Shown here piece after piece: positions 7,741-15,784 of a stretch of DNA of 31,173 bases; the stretch's first letter is position 1; each line of letters starts with the position of its first letter. The DNA comes from Acetofilamentum sp. (GTDB taxonomy: Bacteria > Bacteroidota > Bacteroidia > Bacteroidales > JAFGUD01), in contig DYKL01000008.1 of assembly GCA_020722645.1 (NCBI GenBank), positions 1-31,173 of the forward strand. The letters run 5' to 3'. The notes beneath the pieces are model-generated. The model was given only the letters and a program-made list of their open reading frames with translations. It was not told the DNA's origin and ran no database searches. Made by a program: the position numbers and the translations under genes.

Positions 7741-8673
7741 GTGAAAAGAGTATTATACATATTATTAATATTATTAACTTCTTTAAGGTTTTTTGGACAA
7801 CAAGATCAGCAAATAAGTCACTATTTTTTTATGAAAACCTTTTACAATCCTTCTTATACAGGATATGAAGGAGAAATATGTGCAAATTTTCTGTCTCATC
7901 AACAATGGCGGAATTTTGAAAATGCTCCTTTTACAAATATTTTAACAATTGATGCTCCTGTTAGCCCTTTTGGGCTAGATGCAGGCGTAGGAGCTAATTT
8001 TGTTGACGACAGATACGGCTATGTCCACGATTTTAAAGCTAACTTAGATTTAGCTTTTAATTATGACTTTGGTTTTGGTCCAATACGTTTTGGTTTAAGT
8101 CCAGGAATTTTCAGCAAAAAATATGAACCTACTTGGAAATTCCCCGACCAACCCGAAACAATTCTTGACCAAGATAAAAATGTTACTGTTTTTGACATTG
8201 AAGCCGGACTTTTTTATACTGTACATAATTTATTTGTCGGAATATCTTCGTTTCACCTTCTTACTCCTGCATTCAAATTTGAATCAACTTCAGGAAATGA
8301 AACAAAAATTTTAACCGTAAATCATTATTATTTAATGGCTGGATACGAATTTCAGACTGCAAATTCTGCTTTTGAAGTAACACCTTCTGTTTTCCTTAAA
8401 TCTGACGGCAATTCTGTACAATATGACATAAATATTTTTGCTTTATACAATAAAAAAATTTGGGTTAGCGTTAGTTATAGAAATAAAGATGCCTTAGCTT
8501 TTTTTGTTGGAACTTCTTATTTCAACAATATTCGTCTGGGGCTTTCTTATGATGTAACACTTTCTTATTTAAACAGAGTGTCAAATGGTACACTCGAAGC
8601 TTATGTCGGATATAATTTTTCATTTTTTAAGCCGGCAAATGCACAGAAATACAGAAATGTAAAAACACTTTAA
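7741..8673 (+). CDS. porP: PorP/SprF family type IX secretion outer-membrane protein
   Basis: The protein has 310 residues, typical for the family. A signal peptide (RVLYILLILLTSLRFFGQ) is followed by the family hallmark QDQQISHYFFMKTFYNPSYTG, then CANFLSHQQWRNFENAP and INIFALYNKKIWVSVSYR-like barrel strands. Members are outer-membrane barrels of T9SS; some bind modified cargo at the cell surface and the one in this locus co-occurs with gldKLMN. I use the GTG at 7741: no in-frame ATG is close upstream, and the next internal Met (residue 30) would remove the signal peptide. gldK follows after 45 bases without a terminator, so the two are probably co-transcribed. Confidence 0.92.
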   Translation: MKRVLYILLILLTSLRFFGQQDQQISHYFFMKTFYNPSYTGYEGEICANFLSHQQWRNFENAPFTNILTIDAPVSPFGLDAGVGANFVDDRYGYVHDFKANLDLAFNYDFGFGPIRFGLSPGIFSKKYEPTWKFPDQPETILDQDKNVTVFDIEAGLFYTVHNLFVGISSFHLLTPAFKFESTSGNETKILTVNHYYLMAGYEFQTANSAFEVTPSVFLKSDGNSVQYDINIFALYNKKIWVSVSYRNKDALAFFVGTSYFNNIRLGLSYDVTLSYLNRVSNGTLEAYVGYNFSFFKPANAQKYRNVKTL

Positions 8674-8718
8674 AAAGATTTTAATTTTAAATAACTTGTT
8701 CTAAAATTTTTAAACATT

Positions 8719-10155
8719 ATGAAAAAAATGAATAAAATTTTGCTATTAGGTGCTCTTGTTTCCTTAGTATTTATGGGTTGCCAGTCTGGTCCCAACGGAG
8801 AACTTGTAGGGGTGCCTAAAAGACCAACTTGGTTTGAACCTGAACCCACTGGGATGGCTTTTATTCCGCAAGGAGCTTTCCAAATGGGACAAAATGAACA
8901 AGATGTTCCTTTTGCAATGACAGCACAACCCAAAACAGTTTCTATTGATGCTTTTTGGATGGATGTTACTGAAATAACAAATAATGAATATCGTCAATTT
9001 GTTTTTTGGGTTAGAGATTCAATTGCTATGAGACTTTGTGTTAAAAACGGACTGACTGATTTTCAATTAGAACCAAAAAATCCTGATTTAGACCCCGAAT
9101 TTTATGATCCGGCTGACCCTAATGAAGTTCATCTTAACTGGAAAAATGCCACTGAATTATGGGGCAGTGAAAATCCCGAAGTTGAACAAGCTACCAAAGA
9201 TATGTTTTTCAGTAAACAAGATGCTCTTTACGGTAAAAAAGAATTAAATACTCATATTTTAGTTTTTGAATATTATTATGTAGATTTGAATCAAGCCGCT
9301 AAAAAGGAAAACAGATACAAATATGATGATTTGGGTGGTACAGGCGATTTATCACAAGGTCATTATGACGGTACTGTTATCAGTTATGATTATGATAATT
9401 ATGGCGAAGAAGAAAAATTTGAAAACCGTTCTTCATTAGTTCAACACCAAAAAGTGCCTATTTATCCTGATACATTAGTATGGATTTCTGATTACACCTA
9501 TTCTTACAATGAACCAATTACAAGAAAATACTTCTGGCACCCTGCTTATGATGATTATCCTGTTGTAGGTATCAATTGGCATCAGGCTAATGCTTTTTCA
9601 GCATGGAGGACAGAAATTATGAAAAATTACAATTTATCTCAAGGTTTTGATCCTTACGAAGATTACAGACTTCCAACTGAAGCTGAATGGGAATATGCTG
9701 CAAAAGGAGATTTACAAAATGCTGTTTATCCTTGGGGTGGTCCATATACAAGAAATTTTGAAGGTTGCTTACTTGCTAACTTCAAACCTATGAGAGGTAT
9801 GTATGCGCTTGATGGTGCAAACAGAACAATGATTGTTGCTTCATATATTCCTAATGATTATGGTTTGTATGATATGGCTGGAAACGTTGCAGAATGGACT
9901 ATTGGTGCTTTTGATGATGCTTCTACAAATTTTACCCACGATCTTAACCCAAATTACACATATAACCCAAAAGTTAAAGATTCTGATGCAAAAAGAAGAA
10001 AAGTTGTTAAAGGTGGTTCATGGAAAGATATAGCATATTATATGCAGTGCGGTGTTAAAACTTATGAATATCAAGACACTGCAAAATCATACATCGGTTT
10101 CAGATGCGTACGTTCATACTTAGGTAAGGATGTTCAATCCTGGGAAGGTTTTTAG
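8719..10155 (+). CDS. gldK: GldK/PorK type IX secretion lipoprotein
   Basis: The protein has 478 residues. A lipoprotein signal ends in LVFMGC, giving lipidated Cys21. The mature protein has the formylglycine-generating-enzyme-like (sulfatase-modifying factor) fold used by GldK and GldJ: MAFIPQGAFQMGQNE, DAFWMDVTEITNNEYRQF, LPTEAEWEYAAKGD, YDMAGNVAEWTIGAF, KVVKGGSWKDIAYY and IGFRCVRSY. The middle (about 90-270) is the long insertion seen in GldK. With GldN it forms the periplasmic ring below the outer membrane that the GldLM motor contacts. ATG at 8719 (MKKMNK) is used; MNK at 8728 is also possible and leaves the lipobox intact. A hairpin terminator directly follows the stop. Confidence 0.95.
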   Translation: MKKMNKILLLGALVSLVFMGCQSGPNGELVGVPKRPTWFEPEPTGMAFIPQGAFQMGQNEQDVPFAMTAQPKTVSIDAFWMDVTEITNNEYRQFVFWVRDSIAMRLCVKNGLTDFQLEPKNPDLDPEFYDPADPNEVHLNWKNATELWGSENPEVEQATKDMFFSKQDALYGKKELNTHILVFEYYYVDLNQAAKKENRYKYDDLGGTGDLSQGHYDGTVISYDYDNYGEEEKFENRSSLVQHQKVPIYPDTLVWISDYTYSYNEPITRKYFWHPAYDDYPVVGINWHQANAFSAWRTEIMKNYNLSQGFDPYEDYRLPTEAEWEYAAKGDLQNAVYPWGGPYTRNFEGCLLANFKPMRGMYALDGANRTMIVASYIPNDYGLYDMAGNVAEWTIGAFDDASTNFTHDLNPNYTYNPKVKDSDAKRRKVVKGGSWKDIAYYMQCGVKTYEYQDTAKSYIGFRCVRSYLGKDVQSWEGF

Positions 10156-10162
10156 AATTTTT

Positions 10163-10191
10163 AAAAAGGCTTTTTTAAAAGCCTTTTTTTT
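10163..10191 (+). terminator. Rho-independent terminator after gldK
   Basis: AAAAAGGCTTTT (10163-10174) pairs with AAAAGCCTTTTT (10177-10188) around a two-base loop, followed by more T. It starts eight bases after the gldK stop, so transcription can end inside the T9SS cluster. Confidence 0.8.
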
Positions 10192-10206
10192 ATATCTAAA
10201 AATTAT

Positions 10207-10248
10207 TTTGATTTTTTTTTTTTTTGGAATATAATTTGTCTATTTTTG
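10207..10248 (+). promoter_or_regulatory. Candidate promoter for gldL-gldM
   Basis: Between the gldK terminator and gldL are TTTG (10207-10210), the near-consensus TATAATTTG (10230-10238) about 19 bases downstream, and an exact TAnnTTTG match, TATTTTTG (10241-10248). Either -7 element would give a leader of about 80-100 bases before gldL. The A/T runs make chance matches likely, so confidence is limited. Confidence 0.4.
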
Positions 10249-10340
10249 TTCGTCAATATTTTTTTTGGAAATTAAAATAAACTTTATATTTTTACAAAAA
10301 TTTTTTAAACATTATAAATTAACTCTAAAAAATAATTACT

Positions 10341-11330
10341 ATGGCCTTAGAATTTACACAAAAGTACTGGTGGAAAAACTTTATACATAAGATGTATAGT
10401 TGGGGAGCATCTGTTGTATTAGTCGGTGCATTATTTAAAATTACTCACTGGCCCGGCGCAACAATAATGTTAACAGTCGGACTTTTAACAGAAGCAATTA
10501 TCTTTTTCTTTTCAGGTATCGAACCTCCACATGAAGAATTGGACTGGACATTAGTTTATCCCGAACTTAAAGTTTCTGAAGAAGACGACATTTTGTCTTC
10601 AGTTGATAAAAAGAAAAAGGGTAAAACTACTGAAATTGCTCCGTCTGTTGATGCAATAGCCAAATTTGACGAAATGCTTCAAAAAGCAAGTGATGGTGGT
10701 TTATTTGAAAAATTAAATACAGGCTTAACAAAAATGAGCGACAGCGTTAATAAATTAAATGATATTACTGACGCTTCTGTTGTTACAAAAGAATTTGCTA
10801 CTAATATCAAAAATGCCAGCAAAAACGTAAGTACTCTATCTGATACATACAAAAAATCTGTTGATGATTTCACGGTAGCAACTGGTGATTTGAATAATTC
10901 TTTAAAATCATCAGCCGAAAAAATTTCTACATCAGCTAAAAATTCTGTTGACTCAATTAATTACTCCGTAGAAAACCTTGCTGATTCATTCAATAAAACT
11001 ACTGAAACTGTCAGTTCTCAAAAAGACCAGCTTAAAAATGCTTATGCAAATTTACTTAGTTCAATGGATTTGGATTTCAGTTCTTTATCTGATGGAAACA
11101 AAGAATACAATGAAAAAATTTCTTTATTGAACAAGAATTTAACTGCAATTAACGCAATCTTTGAACTTCAGTTAGGCGAAGCTAATTTGGATGAAATGGT
11201 TAAAGATATTCAAGAATCTTCAATCTATGCAAAAAAATACTCTGAAGAAATTACTAATTTAAGTAAAAATCTTGCTGCTCTCAACGGCGTTTACGGTAAA
11301 ATGTTAAGCGCTATGAATGTTCAAATCTAA
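10341..11330 (+). CDS. gldL: GldL/PorL type IX secretion motor protein
   Basis: The protein has 329 residues. It has two N-terminal membrane segments: one over KMYSWGASVVLVGALFKI and one over ATIMLTVGLLTEAIIFFFSG. These flank the family motif THWPGA and are followed by GIEPPHEELDWTLVYPEL. The cytoplasmic remainder (about 80-329) is polar and predicted helical/coiled-coil (repeated KLND, KNASKNV, LSKNLAALN). GldL pentamers with GldM dimers form the proton-driven rotary motor of T9SS. The length resembles the longer PorL type rather than the roughly 215-residue GldL of flavobacteria. gldM starts 31 bases downstream; gldK is separated by a terminator. Confidence 0.94.
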   Translation: MALEFTQKYWWKNFIHKMYSWGASVVLVGALFKITHWPGATIMLTVGLLTEAIIFFFSGIEPPHEELDWTLVYPELKVSEEDDILSSVDKKKKGKTTEIAPSVDAIAKFDEMLQKASDGGLFEKLNTGLTKMSDSVNKLNDITDASVVTKEFATNIKNASKNVSTLSDTYKKSVDDFTVATGDLNNSLKSSAEKISTSAKNSVDSINYSVENLADSFNKTTETVSSQKDQLKNAYANLLSSMDLDFSSLSDGNKEYNEKISLLNKNLTAINAIFELQLGEANLDEMVKDIQESSIYAKKYSEEITNLSKNLAALNGVYGKMLSAMNVQI

Positions 11331-11361
11331 TTTTTTAATCTAAAATTAAAAAGAATTTATT

Positions 11362-12909
11362 ATGGCTGATAAAAAGTTATCTCCAAGGCAGAAGATGATT
11401 AACTTAATGTATCTTGTTTTAACTGCCTTGTTAGCACTTAACGTATCGGCGGAAATTCTGAATGCTTTTATCCTTATCGACAAAAGTATCCAAAAATCTA
11501 CCGAAAACGTTAATGTAAAAAATGGTGAAGCTTATAACGTTTTTATTGCTTTACAAAAAGAAAATCCTAAAAAAGTTGGAGATTGGTACCAACGTTCAAT
11601 GGATTTAAAAGCTAAAAGTGATGAAATCACCAATAAAATGCAAGAACTAAAAGTATTATTAGTTACTACAGCAGATGGTCCAGAAGGAGATGTTAATAAA
11701 ATTCAAAAGAAAGACGACAATAATGTACCTAGTCAGGTTATGATTCTTGAAGGCAAAGGTGAAGAATTAAAAACTTTGGTTGATAGTTATCGTGATTTCG
11801 TTTTGGGACTTATTGAAGAGGACGAAAGAAGTGACAGTAACTCATTAGTAAGAAACGTAAAGACAACATTAAGTACTGAAGATGTGGAATCTTTGAGCGA
11901 ACCAGGGAAAATGTTACCATGGGTTGAATCAAATTTTGAACATTTGCCTTTAATTGCTGTTGTCGCGTTGATGTCAAAAATGCAAAATGATATCAGAAAC
12001 ATCGAATCCGATATGCTTTCTTATATGAAAGGTAAAATTGGTGAAACAGACTTCCGGTTTAACAAAATTACTGCAATTGTAACTGCTCCTGTTAGTTATG
12101 TTCGTATTGGCGAAGAATTTATTGCTGATGTGTTTATAGCTGCAGCAGATACAACTCAAAAACTTAAGGTTGAATTAATAGAAGGTCCAGGCAGTATTAA
12201 AGTTGATACAGTTACTGGTAGAGGTATTTATACCGGTCCAACTGGTTCTCCGGGTACTTTTACTTGGAAAGGTAATATTTTACTCGAAAACCCTGCATCA
12301 GGCGAATTGACTAAATATCCTTTTGAAAATACATATCAGGTTGTTGCTCCTACTTTTGCAGTTGCAGCAGAAAAAATGAATGCGTTTTACATTGGAGTTC
12401 TCAATCCTGTGGCTGTTACTGCAACAGGTAAAAGCGTTTCTGCAACTATTTCAGGTGCCGGAGGTACAATGACTCCTACAGGTGCAGGAAAATATAACGT
12501 TAAAGTAACTCAAAGAGGAAATGCTAACATAACTGTTGTTGCAGACGGAAAAACTATGGGTACTGTAACTTTCAGATGTTTACCCGTTCCTGACCCTTAT
12601 GCTACTGTTGGTGGTTCAAAAGGTGGTGTTATTGCAAAACAAAGTTTGTTAGCTCAAAACTTTGTAAAAGCACAATTGGACAATTTCGTGTTTGATTTGG
12701 ATTTCCCTGTTACTAGTTTTACTGTATCTGCTACATTAGGTGCTTTTACAGAGGAATATAGTACTAATGGATCTCAAATTACTCAACAACAAAAGAATTT
12801 AATAAGTCAATTAAAACCGGGGAATAAGGTTTATTTTGAAAGTATTAAATGTAGGGCTCCTGACGGTACAACCCGTAGCTTAGGTTCAATAAGCTTTAAA
12901 ATTCAATAA
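11362..12909 (+). CDS. gldM: GldM/PorM type IX secretion motor protein
   Basis: The protein has 515 residues, typical. The N-terminus KLSPRQKMINLMYLVLTALLALN is split by the single membrane helix that packs inside the GldL pentamer. It is followed by the conserved VSAEILNAF and a long periplasmic region made of helical D1 (about 35-220) and beta domains D2-D4 (for example TAIVTAPVSYVRIGEEF, VVAPTFAVAAEKMNAFY, IGVLNPVAVTA). GldM transmits motor rotation across the periplasm to the GldK-GldN ring. It shares a transcript with gldL (31-base gap), and a strong hairpin terminator follows. Confidence 0.95.
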   Translation: MADKKLSPRQKMINLMYLVLTALLALNVSAEILNAFILIDKSIQKSTENVNVKNGEAYNVFIALQKENPKKVGDWYQRSMDLKAKSDEITNKMQELKVLLVTTADGPEGDVNKIQKKDDNNVPSQVMILEGKGEELKTLVDSYRDFVLGLIEEDERSDSNSLVRNVKTTLSTEDVESLSEPGKMLPWVESNFEHLPLIAVVALMSKMQNDIRNIESDMLSYMKGKIGETDFRFNKITAIVTAPVSYVRIGEEFIADVFIAAADTTQKLKVELIEGPGSIKVDTVTGRGIYTGPTGSPGTFTWKGNILLENPASGELTKYPFENTYQVVAPTFAVAAEKMNAFYIGVLNPVAVTATGKSVSATISGAGGTMTPTGAGKYNVKVTQRGNANITVVADGKTMGTVTFRCLPVPDPYATVGGSKGGVIAKQSLLAQNFVKAQLDNFVFDLDFPVTSFTVSATLGAFTEEYSTNGSQITQQQKNLISQLKPGNKVYFESIKCRAPDGTTRSLGSISFKIQ

Positions 12910-12937
12910 TTTTTTAAGAATCACAATAAAATCTTTA

Positions 12938-12982
12938 AAAAGAAGTTTTAATAAAAAAGCTTTATTAAAACTTCTTTTTTTT
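12938..12982 (+). terminator. Rho-independent terminator after gldM
   Basis: AGAAGTTTTAATAAA (12941-12955) pairs perfectly with TTTATTAAAACTTCT (12961-12975) around AAAGC. The flanking A and T runs extend the stem and give the T tail. It lies 30 bases after gldM and 45 before gldN. A weak promoter-like pair (TTTG at 12987-12990, TAAATTTA at 13008-13015) follows, but it would leave almost no leader, so gldN may depend on read-through. Confidence 0.82.
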
Positions 12983-13025
12983 TAATTTTGAAGCCTAAAT
13001 GTTAAATTAAATTTATATTCAAATT

Positions 13026-13898
13026 ATGAAAAGAGTACTCAAATTTTTAGCAGTATTTTCAGTTCTTTATCTTGCAGTATTAAATATCAATTTTGCACAG
13101 GAAGGAACAGGGGTTTCTGTAAGTGATATGCCTTACTCAGAAATTCACATGAAATTTGACTCACCAATGCCTTATCAATATGTTAGAGAAGCAGACGTTA
13201 TGTGGTCTAGAATTATTTGGAGACGTATTGAATTATCAGAAAAAATGAATCACATACTCGCATTGCCTATTACTCCAAACAGAGGAACAATGAGTTTGAT
13301 TGATGTCATTCTTGACGGTATTCACACCAAAGGGTTAACTGCTTACAATGCTCGTGCTGTTGATGCAGGAAATGAGTTTGACGTAATAATGACTGAAGAT
13401 CAGGTTCACGAAAAAATGGGGGCAGGTTTTATTATCGAAGTTGTTGAAACTCTCGAAGGTTGGGATACTGTCAAAATACCAAAACCTTACAATTCTTCAG
13501 AAATTAGCGCTTATATTGTAAAAGAATTATGGTTTTTTGACAAACAACGTTCTGTTCTTGATGTAAGAGTAATTGGTTTGTGTCCTGTCAGAAAATATTA
13601 CAGAGATGATGACTATGAACAAGCAAGACCATTATATCAGAAAATTTTCTGGATTAACTATCCTGAATTCAGACCTTTGCTTGCTAAAAGCCCTATATAT
13701 AGTCCCTATACAGATGTTAAAAATCTATCTTTTGACGATATTTTTCAAAAAAGATTTTTTTCAAGTTATATAATTCAGGAATCCAATCCTTATCAAAGAG
13801 GTATTGTTGATTATGAATCAGGCTTGGAAGTACTTTTGGAAGCAGACAGAGTTAAAGAAGAAATATTTAATTTTGAACAGGATTTATGGGAATACTAG
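13026..13898 (+). CDS. gldN: GldN/PorN type IX secretion protein
   Basis: The protein has 290 residues. A signal peptide over RVLKFLAVFSVLYLAVLNINFAQ precedes GldN hallmarks: READVMWSRIIWRRIELSEKMN, LIDVILDGI, GLTAYNARAVDAGNEFD, VKELWFFDKQRSVLDVRV, IGLCPV, and FWINYPEFRPLLA. It binds GldK in the periplasmic ring. The RGIVDYESGLEVLLEADRVKEEI ending is also typical. It is the last gene of the T9SS cluster and is bounded by hairpin terminators on both sides. Confidence 0.95.
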   Translation: MKRVLKFLAVFSVLYLAVLNINFAQEGTGVSVSDMPYSEIHMKFDSPMPYQYVREADVMWSRIIWRRIELSEKMNHILALPITPNRGTMSLIDVILDGIHTKGLTAYNARAVDAGNEFDVIMTEDQVHEKMGAGFIIEVVETLEGWDTVKIPKPYNSSEISAYIVKELWFFDKQRSVLDVRVIGLCPVRKYYRDDDYEQARPLYQKIFWINYPEFRPLLAKSPIYSPYTDVKNLSFDDIFQKRFFSSYIIQESNPYQRGIVDYESGLEVLLEADRVKEEIFNFEQDLWEY

Positions 13899-13936
13899 AA
13901 TTCAGAACATTTTTATAGTTCATTTTTAAACAATAC

Positions 13937-13972
13937 AAAAAGTCGGTTATTTTATTTAACCGACTTTTTTTT
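13937..13972 (+). terminator. Rho-independent terminator after gldN
   Basis: AGTCGGTTA (13941-13949) pairs with TAACCGACT (13957-13965), loop of seven, with flanking A's and a run of T's. It is 38 bases after the gldN stop and closes the T9SS cluster. Confidence 0.85.
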
Positions 13973-14071
13973 GAAATTCTTAGCCTGATTCAATGAATGA
14001 TAATTGTGTGATGTTTATCGATTTATACTAATCTGCTTTTAAAATTAGTAAATTGACACGTGTAGTTTTTT

Positions 14072-14321
14072 TATACTAAACCGTTATCAAAATGTTCAAA
14101 TTAATATTTTTAGCTTTTTCGGATTTGTAATCCGAAAATAACATTAAATCAAATAGTTAAATACATTCGGATTGCAAATCCGAATGAGCTATATTGATAA
14201 ACATGATAGCAGTTTGGTATTAGGATTTGTAATCCGAAAATTCTATAAATCAGTCAATTCTTTTAATTCGGATTGCAAAGCAGAATTAGCTACATAAAAA
14301 ATTTGACAGTGGTTTGGTATA
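14072..14321. repeat. MITE-like composite with inverted ends and palindromic hearts
   Basis: The gene-free stretch 13973-14367 holds a structured repeat. The left end TATACTAAACCGTTATCA (14072) is matched in inverted form by TGATAGCAGTTTGGTATT (14204) and again by TGACAGTGGTTTGGTATA (14304), each at 14 of 18 positions. Inside are perfect palindromes: TTTTCGGATT-TGT-AATCCGAAAA (14116-14138) and CATTCGGATT-GCA-AATCCGAATG (14164-14186). Truncated or mutated versions occur at 14222-14240 and near 14265-14286. This reads as one complete element of about 150 bases plus a second, partial copy sharing the same right end. TATACTAATCTGC just upstream (about 14024) may be a further decayed end. No coding potential is seen. 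Confidence 0.65.
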
Positions 14322-14367
14322 AAATCTAAACCTGATTGTTTCTAACTAAAAGATGTTTGTAATATTT

Positions 14368-15783
14368 TTATTCTGATACAACACCGATTTTTTTTCTGAT
14401 AATTTCACCGTTTTCTTTTGTAATTTGAATTATAAAAATTTCTTTGGAAGGTGTTTCAATTTCTGTATAGTTAGTTTTCATAAAACACCGACTGTGTATT
14501 TGTCCTGTCGCTGAATACATTATTATTTCAGCATTCAGAAATGTAGAATCGGTTACAAAAGCAAGTTTCTGAGGTAATGATAAAATTTTTAATTCAAAAT
14601 CCTCAGGTTTTTCAATTGTTGTAACTTTTATAACGTTCGAAAATTTGCTTTTTTCTGAAATGAAATATCTAGCTCTGACTCTGTAATAGTAATCTGTCAT
14701 AGGTTGCAAATCGCCTACAACGAATAAATTAGTGTCAAGAGTAAAGTAATAATAATTCTGAAAAAAGTTTTGAAATAAAGAATCAGTTGCAACATCCAGA
14801 ATATAGTAATCAGCAGTTGTTAAATGCTGCCATTTCGCTGTAAAACTTTTATGAGTAATGTTTGTGGCTTCATAACAAACAGGTGCATAAGGCAACGAAA
14901 AAGAAATTATATTTGAATAATCTGTTATAATCGAGTCATAGTCAGCTTTTAATCTGTAAAATATTTTTTTTATGCTTGTATCTTGAACAACAACGTTGAA
15001 TTTATTAGTATCACCAACATTTATATCATTGTATCCTGCAATTTTATAATTAAAATCAATGTCAGATGCAACATCTAATATATAAGAATTTGTAAAATCT
15101 GCACCTGTCCATGTTGCTGTAAAAGAAGTATCTTTAATATTTTCAGGATCTTTTGCCAGAGGGGGAAGTAAATAATCTCCGTACATTATTTCAATATCGT
15201 CAACCCACAAAGTACTGCCTGAGTGAGCACTTTTGTAAGAAGAAGAAAAGAAAATATTTATTGTATCCGGTTCACCCTCTTCTAAGTAATAAATTGGGGT
15301 TAAAAATGTTGTGTATTCTTCAACCGGTTGTGCATAACTGTAAAAAGTGCCACCTAAAATAATTGATTTGCTTTCGTTTTTGCTGTATTTGCTCAGATAA
15401 CACATAATTATAAGACTATCCCCGCCTTGTTGATCATATTTTAAATTTACAGAAAGAGCAGTCGGTTTTGATGTATATGGATAGCCCCCATAAGGTTCGG
15501 CAGTATTTACATTCATTTGACCAAGTTGTATCATTCCGGGTACAACATCGCCTGTTATTAAGGTCTTTGTTTCGAGTTTTGCCGCATAGTTACCGGTATT
15601 TGCATCATTTGAGCGACTGGCTGTATAAATGTTGATACCTTCAACTTTTATATAAGTTGTCCAGTTTTCTGCAATGTTTGAATTAGTCCACAATTCAAAA
15701 TCACTGTTTGGTATTTGTTGTGCAAAAAAGGGATTGATATTGATTATTGTTAATATCAATCCTATGATTATTAATTTGTACAT
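14368..15783 (-). CDS. Secreted PCMD/fibronectin-III-like protein with T9SS C-terminal sorting domain
   Basis: The protein has 471 residues. A signal peptide (YKLIIIGLILTIININPFFAQQ) precedes a jelly-roll-like domain at about 22-210, starting IPNSDFELWTN and ending STLWVDDIEIMYGD, which resembles the PCMD (putative carbohydrate-metabolism) domain. Two fibronectin-III-like repeats follow (about 215-305 and 310-400; each with SFTA(T/K)W and YYRV/YRLKA). The last 70 residues fit a type A T9SS sorting domain (IIMYSATGQIHSR, then IFIIQITKENGEIIRKKIG). It is predicted to be exported by Sec, then T9SS, and displayed or released. It is a paralogue of the gene one base upstream at 15785-17206 and is probably co-transcribed with it. 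The ligand is unknown. Confidence 0.78.
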   Translation of the reverse strand: MYKLIIIGLILTIININPFFAQQIPNSDFELWTNSNIAENWTTYIKVEGINIYTASRSNDANTGNYAAKLETKTLITGDVVPGMIQLGQMNVNTAEPYGGYPYTSKPTALSVNLKYDQQGGDSLIIMCYLSKYSKNESKSIILGGTFYSYAQPVEEYTTFLTPIYYLEEGEPDTINIFFSSSYKSAHSGSTLWVDDIEIMYGDYLLPPLAKDPENIKDTSFTATWTGADFTNSYILDVASDIDFNYKIAGYNDINVGDTNKFNVVVQDTSIKKIFYRLKADYDSIITDYSNIISFSLPYAPVCYEATNITHKSFTAKWQHLTTADYYILDVATDSLFQNFFQNYYYFTLDTNLFVVGDLQPMTDYYYRVRARYFISEKSKFSNVIKVTTIEKPEDFELKILSLPQKLAFVTDSTFLNAEIIMYSATGQIHSRCFMKTNYTEIETPSKEIFIIQITKENGEIIRKKIGVVSE

Positions 15784-15784
15784 T

